From positions 5,084,001 through 5,148,000 of the forward strand of contig NZ_JASGJZ010000001.1 in NCBI RefSeq assembly GCF_047601025.1: 64,000 nucleotides of DNA, in the 5' to 3' direction. The notes below the pieces were generated by a model, which was not told the origin of the DNA, searched no databases, and worked only from the letters and a program-made list of their open reading frames with translations. The stretch comes from Pseudorhodoferax sp047601025 (GTDB lineage: Bacteria > Pseudomonadota > Gammaproteobacteria > Burkholderiales > Burkholderiaceae_C). How positions within the stretch are numbered: position 1 is the first letter of the stretch; each line of letters begins with the position of its first letter. A program made the position numbers and the translations under genes. Shown piece by piece: positions 42,219 through 52,424 of the stretch.

Positions 42219-43372
42219 AGAACCCGGCACAAGGCCCGCTGAAGGGCGTCAAGATCGTCGAAATCGGCAGCATCGGCCCCGCGCCGTTCTGCTGCATGCT
42301 GCTGGCCGACCTGGGCGCCGAGATAGTGCGCATCGACCGGCCGGCCGGGCACGATGGCGGCGCGCCGATCGACGCACGCTTCGACCTGCTCAACCGCAGC
42401 CGCCGCAGCGTGCAGATGAACCTCAAGAAGCCCGAGGCCGTGGCCGCAGTGCTGCGCATGGTGGAACAGGCCGACATACTGATGGAAGGCTTTCGCCCCG
42501 GCGTGATGGAGCGCCTGGGCCTGGGGCCCGACGCCTGCCTGAAGGCCAATCCGCGCCTGGTCTACGGCCGCATGACGGGCTGGGGCCAGGACGGACCGCT
42601 GGCCCAGGCGCCGGGTCACGATGTCAACTACATCTCGCTGACCGGCGCCCTGCACGCCATGGGCCGCGCGGGCGAGGCGCCCGCGATCCCGCTGAACCTG
42701 GTGGGCGACTTCGGCGGCGGCTCGCTCTACCTGGCCTTGGGCGTGCTCAGCGCGCTGCTCGAAGCCCGCAGTTCGGGCCAGGGCCAAGTGGTGGACGCGG
42801 CCATGGTCGACGGCGCGACATCGCTGATGACGCTGATCTACGGCTTCCACGCGGCCGGCTACTGGAAGGACGAGCGCGGCACGAACCGCCTGGACACCGG
42901 CGCGCCCTGGTACAACGTCTACGAAACCAAGGACGGCAAGCACGTCAGCATCGGCGCCAACGAAACGCGCTTCTACCAGGAAGCCCTGCGCGTACTGGGC
43001 CTGAACGCGCAGGATCTGCCCGAACAGCACGACCAGGCCGGCTGGCCGCTGATGAAGCAGCGCTTCGCCGAGGCCTTCAAGACCCGCACGCGCGACGAAT
43101 GGGCGGCGCTGGCTGCCGGCACGCAGTCGTGCATCGTGCCTGTGCTGTCGCTGGCCGAAGCGCCGCGCCATGCCCACATCCAGCAGCGCGGCAGCTTCGT
43201 CGAGGTGGACGGCGTGATCCAGCCCGCGCCTGCGCCGCGCTTCAGCCGCACGCCCGGCGCCATCCAGAACCCGCCGCCCCATCCCGGCCAGGACAGCGAC
43301 GCCGTGCTGGGCGACTGGGGCTTCTCGGCGCAGGAACAGCAGGCCATGCGCGCGGCGGGCGCCGTGCTGTAG
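42215..43372 (+). CDS. Alpha-methylacyl-CoA racemase (AMACR)-like family III protein
   Basis: 385 residues. Unlike the other five CaiB/BaiF proteins, it has the AMACR pattern: FRPGVMERLGLGPD, YGRMTGWGQDGPLAQAPGHDVNYI (catalytic His near 130), then LNLVGDFGGGSLYLALG (catalytic Asp near 160). The His/Asp pair supports proton exchange at the alpha carbon rather than CoA transfer. This would let 2-methyl-branched acyl-CoAs enter the S-specific acyl-CoA dehydrogenase step, in line with the IVD-like enzyme at 32888. ATG 42215 overlaps the thioesterase stop; the MFS gene follows 3 bp after its stop. Confidence 0.88.
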   Translation: MKNPAQGPLKGVKIVEIGSIGPAPFCCMLLADLGAEIVRIDRPAGHDGGAPIDARFDLLNRSRRSVQMNLKKPEAVAAVLRMVEQADILMEGFRPGVMERLGLGPDACLKANPRLVYGRMTGWGQDGPLAQAPGHDVNYISLTGALHAMGRAGEAPAIPLNLVGDFGGGSLYLALGVLSALLEARSSGQGQVVDAAMVDGATSLMTLIYGFHAAGYWKDERGTNRLDTGAPWYNVYETKDGKHVSIGANETRFYQEALRVLGLNAQDLPEQHDQAGWPLMKQRFAEAFKTRTRDEWAALAAGTQSCIVPVLSLAEAPRHAHIQQRGSFVEVDGVIQPAPAPRFSRTPGAIQNPPPHPGQDSDAVLGDWGFSAQEQQAMRAAGAVL

Positions 43373-43375
43373 CGC

Positions 43376-44605
43376 ATGGCCGAGGCGCCCGGCGCGGCGA
43401 TGCCCGCGGCGCTGGCCCCATTGCGCCACTCCGGCTTCGCCATGCTGTGGTCCGCGTGGCTGCTGGGCTGCATCTGCATGTGGATGACCGACGTCGCGGC
43501 GGCCTGGCTCATGACCACGCTGACCTCCAGCAAGACGCTGGTCGCGCTGGTGCAGACAGCATCCGCCCTGCCGGCCTTTCTGCTGGCGCTGCCGGCCGGC
43601 GCGCTCGCCGACTTCGTGGACAAGCGGCGCGCACTGCTGCTGAGCCAGTTCTGGATGATGCTGACCGCCGTCACCCTGGCATCGGCGGCGTTCTTCCAGG
43701 CGCTCACCCCCGGCACCCTGCTGGCGCTGGTGTTCTGCGGCGGCATGGGTTTCGCCATGCGCTGGCCGGTCGCCGCGGCGCTGGTGCCGAGAGCCGTGCC
43801 GCCGGCCGACCTGGCCCAGGCCATGGCCCTCAATGCGGTGGCCATGAACGCCTCGCGCGTGGCGGGCCCGCTGATGGCAGGCGTGCTGCTGGCCGCCTGG
43901 GGCGGCGCCGGCGTGTTCACGCTCGCCGCCGCGCTCTGGGTCACCTCCTCCATCGTCCTGGCATGCTGGCGCCCGCAGCACGCCCAGCCCATGCCGCGCC
44001 GACGCACCCCGCTGCTGCGGGCCATGCGATCCGGCTTGCGCTATGCGTACCGGAACAAGGCCTTGCGGGCCGCCATGGTGCGCGTATGGCTGCTGTTCAC
44101 GGCCCTGGCCGGCCTGATGGGCCTGCTGGCTCCCCTGGCGAAGCTCCTCGGCTCCACCGACGCGACCTTGTACTCGACGCTGTTCGCCTGCCTTGGGCTG
44201 GGAGCGGTGTTTGCCGCGTTCGCGCTGCACGGCCTGCGCGCACGCACCCCGCTGCAGGTGATGGTCACCAGGGGCCCCTTCGTTCTCGCGGGGGCCGTCC
44301 TCGTCGCCGCCGTGTCCCCCAGCGCCTGGTCCACGGCACCGGCCCTGTTCGTGGCCGGCGGCACCTGGCTGCTCGTCGGGAACACGCTGACCGTCCGGGC
44401 CCAGCTCGTGCTGGCGGATCGCCTGCGGGCGCGCGGCATGGCCATCTTCCTGATGGCGGTCATGGCCGGCAGCGCCATGGGCGCCGCGGTGTTCGGGGCC
44501 CTGGCGGACCTGGCTGGCGTGCGCGCATCGCTGCTGGCGCTCGCCATCTCGACGGGCGCGGTCCACTGGCTGCTGCGCGCGCGGCTGCCGATTGCCGCGA
44601 GATGA
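43376..44605 (+). CDS. MFS transporter (EntS/MFS_3-type exporter)
   Basis: 409 residues, about 12 membrane segments. Starts with a short cytoplasmic end, then FAMLWSAWLLGCICMWMTDVAAAWLM, the loop motif GALADFVDKRRALLLSQ (about 72-88), and a second-half GLRARTPLQVMV. Most like the MFS_3 group that includes the enterobactin exporter, so export of an end product, acid or toxic intermediate is plausible. Starts 3 bp after the AMACR-like stop. A weak hairpin with a short T-run follows. Confidence 0.85.
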   Translation: MAEAPGAAMPAALAPLRHSGFAMLWSAWLLGCICMWMTDVAAAWLMTTLTSSKTLVALVQTASALPAFLLALPAGALADFVDKRRALLLSQFWMMLTAVTLASAAFFQALTPGTLLALVFCGGMGFAMRWPVAAALVPRAVPPADLAQAMALNAVAMNASRVAGPLMAGVLLAAWGGAGVFTLAAALWVTSSIVLACWRPQHAQPMPRRRTPLLRAMRSGLRYAYRNKALRAAMVRVWLLFTALAGLMGLLAPLAKLLGSTDATLYSTLFACLGLGAVFAAFALHGLRARTPLQVMVTRGPFVLAGAVLVAAVSPSAWSTAPALFVAGGTWLLVGNTLTVRAQLVLADRLRARGMAIFLMAVMAGSAMGAAVFGALADLAGVRASLLALAISTGAVHWLLRARLPIAAR

Positions 44606-44684
44606 GTCCTTCCGTCGGCGCACGGGCCGTCGTTCGCAGGCCGTGCAGCGGCATGCCATCGGCCGTCGGCCCGGCTCCGCGCCG

Positions 44685-44706
44685 GCCGGCAAGCAGGCCG
44701 GTCTTT
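44685..44706 (+). terminator. Weak terminator-like hairpin after MFS gene
   Basis: GCCGGC (44685-44690), 6-nt loop, GCCGGT (44697-44702), then CTTTC. It lies between the convergent MFS and LysR genes. Confidence 0.35.
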
Positions 44707-44719
44707 CATGCGCGGCTGG

Positions 44720-45673
44720 TCAGCCCAGCGACTGGCGGATGTGCGGCTGCAATTGCGCCGCGCCGGGCGTGGCCAGCATGACGTCGAGCAAGGCGCTCGC
44801 GGCCGCGCTGGGCGGCCTGCCGCGCAGGGTGGCCACGCACACCGAGCGAACGGCCCATGGCTCGGCCAGTTGCACGACCGCCACTTCGTCGAACATGGCG
44901 ACGCGCAGCAGGCCCTCGGGCTGGATCGTGACGCCGAAGCCCGCCTGGGCCAGGCTGATCGCCACGCCGGCGCTCTTGACCTGGGACGTGGGCTTGAACT
45001 CCTGCCCCACCCTGCGCACGTGCATGCGGAATTCCTCGAGCATCGGCCCGGAGACGATGAGGGTTTCCTGCGACAGCAGCTCCTCGATCGTGACCTGGCC
45101 CCGCTCGGCCAGGGCATGGTCCCGGTGCACGAGAACGACCAGGCGATCCTCCCGGTAGGGCACGACGTCCGCACCGCTCAGGTCGAGCTCAGGCGTTCTC
45201 TCGAAGATCCCCAGGTCCGCCTCGCCCTGCACCACGGCCTGCACGGCCTGGGCGCTCTCCAGTTCGTGCACGATCACCTCGACGTGCGGATAGTCGCGCG
45301 CGTACTCGGCCAGTTCCCGCGCCAGGAAGGGAATGATGATCGAGCGCCCCGCCGCCACCTTGACCTCGCCGCGCACGCCGTCCGTGAAGGCGTTGATCTC
45401 GTCGCGCAGTTCGTTCAGGCTGGAAAACAGCTGGCGCACGTAGCGCGCCAGCACCTCGCCCGCGGGGCTGGGCACCACCCCTCTCGACGTGCGCTCCAGC
45501 AGCCGGGCGCCCGCGATCTCCTCCAGATCCTGGATGCGCTTGGTCGCCGTGGAAATGGCGATGTGCTCCCGGACGGCCGCGCGGCTGATCTGCTTCTCTT
45601 CCACCGCCGATAGGAACAGGCGCAGCGTGAACAGATCACATCGCCGGATGAGATGCAGACGGTTGAAGGGCAT
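44720..45673 (-). CDS. LysR-family transcriptional regulator
   Basis: 317 residues. HTH at about 10-70: DLFTLRLFLSAVEEKQISRA and STATKRIQDLEEIAG, almost the same as the LysR protein at 6921, so both should bind related sites. Effector domain about 95-300. The ATG at 45673 aligns with the paralogue's start; an upstream ATG at 45706 (MAYDRRPTNRA extension) is less likely. Divergent from the SDR/GMC/ALDH run; dyad motif F (45738-45767) lies in the shared promoter region, the classical LysR arrangement. Confidence 0.9.
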   Translation of the reverse strand: MPFNRLHLIRRCDLFTLRLFLSAVEEKQISRAAVREHIAISTATKRIQDLEEIAGARLLERTSRGVVPSPAGEVLARYVRQLFSSLNELRDEINAFTDGVRGEVKVAAGRSIIIPFLARELAEYARDYPHVEVIVHELESAQAVQAVVQGEADLGIFERTPELDLSGADVVPYREDRLVVLVHRDHALAERGQVTIEELLSQETLIVSGPMLEEFRMHVRRVGQEFKPTSQVKSAGVAISLAQAGFGVTIQPEGLLRVAMFDEVAVVQLAEPWAVRSVCVATLRGRPPSAAASALLDVMLATPGAAQLQPHIRQSLG

Positions 45674-45737
45674 GGCACGGTTCGTTGGCCTTCGATCATA
45701 GGCCACCGCCCGACCGCGCCTTCCGCGTTTCGGCGCC

Positions 45738-45767
45738 CATCAAAGCTCCCTTCGAAATTCGCCAATG
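45738..45767. promoter_or_regulatory. Recurrent dyad motif, site F (one half degenerate)
   Basis: On the minus strand CATTGGCGAATTTCGAAGGG continues AGCTTTGATG. The left half (GGCGAATTTCGAA) is identical to site E; the right half is degenerate (CTTTG instead of TTCG). It ends 87 bp before the SDR start, almost the same distance as site E from its gene. Confidence 0.45.
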
Positions 45768-45854
45768 GCCCGGCAGCCCGGCCAAACCTAGACTGCGGCA
45801 GCCAGGCCCGGAGCATCCAGCCGGCAACGATGTTCACGACGAGGAGACAGAAGC

Positions 45855-46616
45855 ATGGGAATGCTGACCGGGAAAGTGATTGCCATCACGGGTGGCGCGG
45901 GCGGCATCGGCCGGGCGGCGTCCCTGCTGGCCGCGCAGGAAGGTGCGCGCGTCCTGGTCGCCGACCTGTCGCTGCAGGGCGCGAACGAAACGGTGGCACA
46001 GGTCCGCGCGGCGGGCGGTGAAGCACGGGCCTTCGGCGGCGATCTCACCCAGGCCGCCGCGGCCGACGCGCTGGTGGCCTCGGCCGTCGAGCAGTGGGGC
46101 CGCCTGGACGGCGCCTTCAACAACGCGGGGCTGAGCGGCGGCCAGGCCGGCCAGGGCGGCCGGCGCGTCGCGGACTGGGACGAGGCAGCGTTCGACCAGG
46201 TCGTCGCCGTGAACCTGAAGGCGGTCTGGCTGTGCATGCGCGCCGAACTCAGGCAGATGGCCGCGCAAGGCGCCGGCGCGATCGTGAACACGGCCTCGCT
46301 GGCCGGACTGACCGGATTCAGGAGCACGGCCGGATACGCCGCCGCCAAGCACGGCGTCATCGGCCTGACGAAGACGGCCGCCATCGAGTACGCGCCCGCG
46401 GTACGCGTGAATGCGGTCTGTCCCGGCTATACCAACACGGACCTGCTGAAGGACGCGTTCGCGCGCAGCGGCGCGGCCATCCTCTCGCGCATTCCGTTCA
46501 ACGCGCTCGCCGAGCCGCAGAACATCGCGGAGATGGCGGTCTGGCTGCTGTCGGACCGGGCGGCCTATGCCACCGGCGGCTCGTTCGTCGTCGATGGCGG
46601 CTACATGGCGGGCTGA
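45855..46616 (+). CDS. Short-chain dehydrogenase/reductase (SDR)
   Basis: 253 residues. ITGGAGGIGRAASLLAAQEGA cofactor loop (about 11-31), NNAGLSGG (about 93-100), Ser in NTASLAGLTG, Y-x-x-x-K in YAAAK (about 157-161), C-terminal GGSFVVDGGYMAG. An acidic residue (VLVADLS) after beta-2 points to NAD. GAGGAGACAGAAGC precedes ATG 45855. First gene of the run divergent from LysR; 11 bp before the GMC gene. Likely oxidises a secondary alcohol intermediate. Confidence 0.9.
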   Translation: MGMLTGKVIAITGGAGGIGRAASLLAAQEGARVLVADLSLQGANETVAQVRAAGGEARAFGGDLTQAAAADALVASAVEQWGRLDGAFNNAGLSGGQAGQGGRRVADWDEAAFDQVVAVNLKAVWLCMRAELRQMAAQGAGAIVNTASLAGLTGFRSTAGYAAAKHGVIGLTKTAAIEYAPAVRVNAVCPGYTNTDLLKDAFARSGAAILSRIPFNALAEPQNIAEMAVWLLSDRAAYATGGSFVVDGGYMAG

Positions 46617-46627
46617 ACCAAGCGTCC

Positions 46628-48313
46628 ATGCGGTACGACTACATCATCGTCGGCGCCGGCTCGGCGGGCAGCGTGCTCGCCCACCGGCTCTCGGCCCTGC
46701 CCGATTGCCGCGTGCTGGTGCTCGAGGCCGGGCCGGACATGCCGCACGGCCGGATCCCCGAGGCCCTGCTCGACTCCTACCCGGGCGCCGCATACATCGA
46801 CCCGGCCTATACCTGGCGCCAGCTCAAGGTCACGACCGACGCCTCCGGCCCCGCGCCACGGCTGCGCCCCTACGAGCAGGCCCGCGTGATGGGCGGCGGC
46901 TCCAGCATCAACGGCCAGCTGGCCAACCGCGGCTCGCCGCTGGACTACGACGAATGGGCCGCGCGCGGCGCCGCCGGCTGGGGCTGGCAGGAGGTGCTGC
47001 CGTACTTCCGCAAGCTCGAGCGCGACATGGACTTCGGCGGCCCGTACCACGGCAACGAAGGCCGGCTGCCCATCCGCCGCATCTTCCCCGACCTGTGGCC
47101 CGGCCAGGCCCGGGCCCTGGCCCGCGCGCTCGAAGCCAGCGGCCTGCCCTACCTGCCCGACCAGAACGGCGCCTTCGACGACGGCTACTACCCGACGACG
47201 ATGAACAACGCCTACGAGCGGCGCGTCTCCGCCTCGACGGCCTACCTCGACCCGGTCACGCGCCAGCGGCCCAACCTCGACATCCGCACGGGCACCGAGG
47301 TCTGCCGCCTGCTGTTCGAGGGGACGCGCTGCACCGGCGTGGAGGCGCTGGCCGACGGCGTGCCGACGCGCTTTCACGCCGGCGAGGTGATCCTGTCGGG
47401 CGGGGCCATCCACTCGCCCGCGATCTTGCTGCGCTCCGGCGTCGGCCCGGCCGATGCGGCACGCAAGCTGGACATTCCCGTCGTGGCCGACGTGCCGGGC
47501 GTGGGCCAGGGCCTGATGGACCACCCGATGATCGCTCTGGCGTCCTTCCTCGCGCCCGAGGCGCGCGTCAACGACTGCACGCGCCGGCACATCGTCATGG
47601 GCTGGCGCTACACCTCGGGCATCGCCGGCGCGCCGGGCGACATGAACTGCTTCGCCGCCACGCGCACCGCCTGGCACGACGTGGGGGCGCAGATCGGCTC
47701 GCTGCTGCTCATCGTCAACAAGACCTTCTCGCAGACCGGCGCGGTCGCGCTGCAATCGGCCGACTGGCGCGTGCCGCCGCGCGTGGACTTCCGCCTGCTG
47801 TCGGACGAGCGCGACATGGAGCGGCTGATGGATGGCTTCCGCCGCCTGGCCAGCCTGCACGAGCATGCCGACATGCGCGCCGCGGCCAGCCATCCCTTTC
47901 CCGCCGTATGGGGCGAGAAGGTGCGCCAGGTGGGCGCGATGACCGCGCGCAACCGCGCCTACACCGCGCTGGCGGCGCGGCTGCTGGACGGCCCGGCCCC
48001 GCTGCGGCGCTGGCTCATGCGCAAGTACGTGATCGGCAAGTACGACCTGCGGGCGGTGATGGACGACCCGGCCCTGCTGCGCGCCTTCATCCGCGAGGCG
48101 GTCATCGGCGGCTGGCATGCGTCGTCGAGCTGCCGCATGGGCGCCTCCACCGATGCCACGGCCGTCACCGCGCCCGACGCCCGCGTGCACGGCGTCCAAG
48201 GGCTGCGCGTCGTCGACGCCTCCATCTTTCCCACCGTGCCCCGTGCCAACCTGAACCTGCCGGTCGTCATGGCCGCGGAAAAGCTCGCGGACGCGATCGC
48301 CACGCCCCGCTGA
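46628..48313 (+). CDS. GMC-family FAD-dependent alcohol dehydrogenase
   Basis: 561 residues. FAD loop YIIVGAGSAGSVLAHRLSAL; signature 1 region RVMGGGSSINGQLANRG (about 88-104); signature 2 LSGGAIHSPAILLRSGVGP (about 257-275). Catalytic His in GGWHASSSCRMG (about 495-506) and Asn in PRANLNLPVVMAAEKLA. Only about 35-40% similar to the GMC enzyme at 16126 by eye, so it is not a recent copy. No ribosome site precedes ATG 46628; it probably relies on coupling with the SDR gene. With the aldehyde dehydrogenase downstream it would convert an alcohol to an acid. Confidence 0.9.
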   Translation: MRYDYIIVGAGSAGSVLAHRLSALPDCRVLVLEAGPDMPHGRIPEALLDSYPGAAYIDPAYTWRQLKVTTDASGPAPRLRPYEQARVMGGGSSINGQLANRGSPLDYDEWAARGAAGWGWQEVLPYFRKLERDMDFGGPYHGNEGRLPIRRIFPDLWPGQARALARALEASGLPYLPDQNGAFDDGYYPTTMNNAYERRVSASTAYLDPVTRQRPNLDIRTGTEVCRLLFEGTRCTGVEALADGVPTRFHAGEVILSGGAIHSPAILLRSGVGPADAARKLDIPVVADVPGVGQGLMDHPMIALASFLAPEARVNDCTRRHIVMGWRYTSGIAGAPGDMNCFAATRTAWHDVGAQIGSLLLIVNKTFSQTGAVALQSADWRVPPRVDFRLLSDERDMERLMDGFRRLASLHEHADMRAAASHPFPAVWGEKVRQVGAMTARNRAYTALAARLLDGPAPLRRWLMRKYVIGKYDLRAVMDDPALLRAFIREAVIGGWHASSSCRMGASTDATAVTAPDARVHGVQGLRVVDASIFPTVPRANLNLPVVMAAEKLADAIATPR

Positions 48314-48341
48314 AGACCACACCACCTCCAGGAGACCTCCC

Positions 48342-49841
<1,500 letters not shown>

Positions 49842-49887
49842 CAACGCGTGACGGCACATGCAACGACCACAGACAAGAGACAAGCAC

Positions 49888-51018
49888 ATGCAGACCTTTC
49901 GTAGCTTCGCGCACGTCCTCGCGGCGGGCGCACTGGCCGCCGGCGCGGCCGCGCTGGCCCAGGCGCAGGACCTCCCCGTGGTATCGATCCAGTCCTCGAC
50001 CGGCCCGGTGGCCTTCGCGGGTGTGGGCTACCAGAGGGGCATCCGCCTGGCGGTCGAGGAGGCCAACGCCAGGGGCGGCATCCATGGCCGCAAGATCAAC
50101 CTCGTCGAGCGCGACAGCGGCAGCGACAAGGGCCAGGCGATCCACCTCGTCAGCCAGGCCATCGACCGCGACCGCGCGCTGCTGGTGCTGGGCCCTTCCA
50201 CCACCACCGACGGCGTGGCCGTAGCCCCGGTGTTCAACGACAAGAAGACGCCCAGCCTGAGCTTCGCCACCTCCGATGCCGTCCTCAAGCCCGGCCCGTG
50301 GATGATGAAGTTCCAGCAGGCGCCCTCGGCCATCGCCCCGCTGTCGGCCCGGTACGCGCTGGAGAAGACCTCCATCCGCAAGGTGGCCTTCGTGTACGAC
50401 CGCACGAACGAGGGGCTGATCGAGTACAAGAACTTCTTCCGCGATCCCTTCAAGGCCGGCGGCGGCACCGTCGTGGCCGAAGAGGCCGTCGTCGGCAGCG
50501 ACGCCAACTTCCTGCCCCTGGCGACCAAGCTCAAGGCCCTGGACGTGGATGCGGTGTACATCTCCACCTACGGCGAGCAGGCGGCCAACATCATCGTGCA
50601 GCTGCGCCAGGCGGGCATGCCCGAGAAGGTGCGCTACATCGGCACCATCGCCATGGTGACGCAGAAGTTCCTGAGCATGGCGGGCGCGGGTGCCGAAGGC
50701 GCCATCGCCGTGTCGGACTACGTCGCCGGCATGGACCGCCCGATGAACAAGGCGTTCGAGGCCGGCTTCAAGGCGCGCTGGGGCGTGGAGCCGGACAACT
50801 GGGCCGCATCGGCCTACTCGCTCGCCCAGGTCGGGCTGGCCGCCCTCCAGGCCGCCGGCCCCGACCCCACGCGCGAGGCCGTGCGCGAGGGCTTCCACAA
50901 GTTGCGCGACGTGCCCATCGTCGTCGGCTCCGGGCTGTGGAACCACAAGGATCGCATCCCGGCCTACGGCGCCATCGTCCTCACCGTCAAGGACGGCAGG
51001 TTCGTCGCCGCGCCCTGA
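49888..51018 (+). CDS. ABC transporter substrate-binding protein (type 1, lone)
   Basis: 376 residues. Signal about 1-26 (AAALAQAQ/DLP). Closely related to the receptors at 29575 and 30732: RGIRLAVEEANARGGIHGRKINLVERDSGSD, DRDRALLVLGPSTTTD, SFATSDAVLKPGPW, and G-S-G-L-W-N-H-K-D near the end. Start ATG 49888 has only a weak upstream AGAGA; an ATG at 49858 would lengthen the signal. No permease or ATPase is adjacent. Probably loads a shared HAAT permease. Confidence 0.88.
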   Translation: MQTFRSFAHVLAAGALAAGAAALAQAQDLPVVSIQSSTGPVAFAGVGYQRGIRLAVEEANARGGIHGRKINLVERDSGSDKGQAIHLVSQAIDRDRALLVLGPSTTTDGVAVAPVFNDKKTPSLSFATSDAVLKPGPWMMKFQQAPSAIAPLSARYALEKTSIRKVAFVYDRTNEGLIEYKNFFRDPFKAGGGTVVAEEAVVGSDANFLPLATKLKALDVDAVYISTYGEQAANIIVQLRQAGMPEKVRYIGTIAMVTQKFLSMAGAGAEGAIAVSDYVAGMDRPMNKAFEAGFKARWGVEPDNWAASAYSLAQVGLAALQAAGPDPTREAVREGFHKLRDVPIVVGSGLWNHKDRIPAYGAIVLTVKDGRFVAAP

Positions 51019-51052
51019 GTCCCGGACGGCTTCGGCACTGGGGGACAGCAAC

Positions 51053-52402
51053 ATGCAGCCCATCTCCATCGAAAAGGTGGCCAACGAAGCGGAGTTCAAC
51101 CGCTTCCACGGCCTGATCCTGTTCTGGTGCGCGCTGATCGTGATCTTCGACGGCTACGACCTCGCCGTCGTGGGTGCGGCACTGCCCGCCATCATGGACG
51201 ACATGCAGATCGACCCCGCCAAGGCGGGGATCATGGCCGGCTCGGCCCTGATCGGCTCGATGTTCGGCGCGGTCTTCCTCGGCACGCTGGCCGACCGCGT
51301 CGGCCGCACGAAGGTGACGGTCATGTGCATCGCGCTGTTCAGCATCTTCACCGCGGCGGCGGGGCTGACACGCGATCCCGTGTCCTTCAGCGTCCTGCGC
51401 TTCGTCGCCGGGCTGGGCATCGGCGGCGTCATGCCGATCATGGCGGCGCAGATGGGCGAGTTCTTCCCGCTCAGGCTGCGCACGCGCCTGGTGAGCATGG
51501 TGTTCGCGGGCTTCTCGATCGGCGGCATCCTGGTGGCCCTGCTGGCCAAGCAGTTCATCCAGGCCTACGGCTGGCCGTCGGTGTTCTACGCGGCGGGCCT
51601 GCCAGTGCTGCTCCTGCCCTTCATCCTGAAGGGCATGCCCGAGTCGATGGCCTTCCTGGCCCGGCAGGGCCGCAGGCAGGACCTGCTGGCGATCCTGCGC
51701 CGCATCGCGCCGCAGCAGCACATCGGCGACGGCGCCGAGATCGCCGTCGGCCCGGCCGATGGCGGGAAGCAGAATGCACCGGTCGGCAGCCTGTTCCGGG
51801 AGGGGCGCGGCTGGAGCACGGTGATGATCTGGCTGGCCTTCATCACCGGCATGTTCATGGTCTATGCGCTCAACGCCTGGCTCACCAAGCTGATGGCCAT
51901 GGCGGGCTACAGCCTGGGCTCGGCGCTGAACTTCCTGATCGTCTTCAACGTGGGCTCCATCCTGGGCGCGGCGGTGGGCGGCTGGCTCGGCGACAAGCTC
52001 AACATCAAGTACGTGCTGGTCGGCTTCTACGTGCTGGGCGCGGTGTCGCTGACGGCGCTGGCCTACACCAAGGCCACCGCGCTGCTGTTCGTCGCCGTAC
52101 TGGTCGTCGGCGCATCGACGCTGGGCACGACCCTGCTCGCCATCGCCTACGCGAGCGACTTCTACCCCGCCGCGATCCGCTCGACCGGCGTGGGCTTCGC
52201 CGCCGGCTTCGGGCGCATCGGCGCGGTGCTGGCGCCGATGCTGATCGGCTGGCTGGTGTCGCTGCAGCTGCCGCTGGAGCAGAACTTCATGGCCATCGGG
52301 CTGGCGGGCATCGTCGGCGCCGTCGCCGTGATGCTGGTGCACCAGGGCCGGGCCGATTCCGAACTGGCAAAACAGGCTGCGGCAGGTGTGCTGCCTCGAT
52401 GA
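51053..52402 (+). CDS. MFS transporter, aromatic acid:H+ symporter (AAHS)-like
   Basis: 449 residues, about 12 membrane segments with a central loop. AAHS signature: VIFDGYDLAVVGAALPAIM in helix 1 (about 24-42; D-G-x-D motif) and GTLADRVGRTKV (about 76-87) in loop 2-3; second-half GGWLGDKLNIKYVL. Family members import protocatechuate, 4-hydroxybenzoate, benzoate or related acids with protons. GGGGGACAGCAAC precedes ATG 51053. Located between an ABC receptor and a Bug receptor, so three uptake modes are encoded side by side. Confidence 0.9.
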   Translation: MQPISIEKVANEAEFNRFHGLILFWCALIVIFDGYDLAVVGAALPAIMDDMQIDPAKAGIMAGSALIGSMFGAVFLGTLADRVGRTKVTVMCIALFSIFTAAAGLTRDPVSFSVLRFVAGLGIGGVMPIMAAQMGEFFPLRLRTRLVSMVFAGFSIGGILVALLAKQFIQAYGWPSVFYAAGLPVLLLPFILKGMPESMAFLARQGRRQDLLAILRRIAPQQHIGDGAEIAVGPADGGKQNAPVGSLFREGRGWSTVMIWLAFITGMFMVYALNAWLTKLMAMAGYSLGSALNFLIVFNVGSILGAAVGGWLGDKLNIKYVLVGFYVLGAVSLTALAYTKATALLFVAVLVVGASTLGTTLLAIAYASDFYPAAIRSTGVGFAAGFGRIGAVLAPMLIGWLVSLQLPLEQNFMAIGLAGIVGAVAVMLVHQGRADSELAKQAAAGVLPR

Positions 52403-52424
52403 ACATCGTCAACAGGAGATATCA

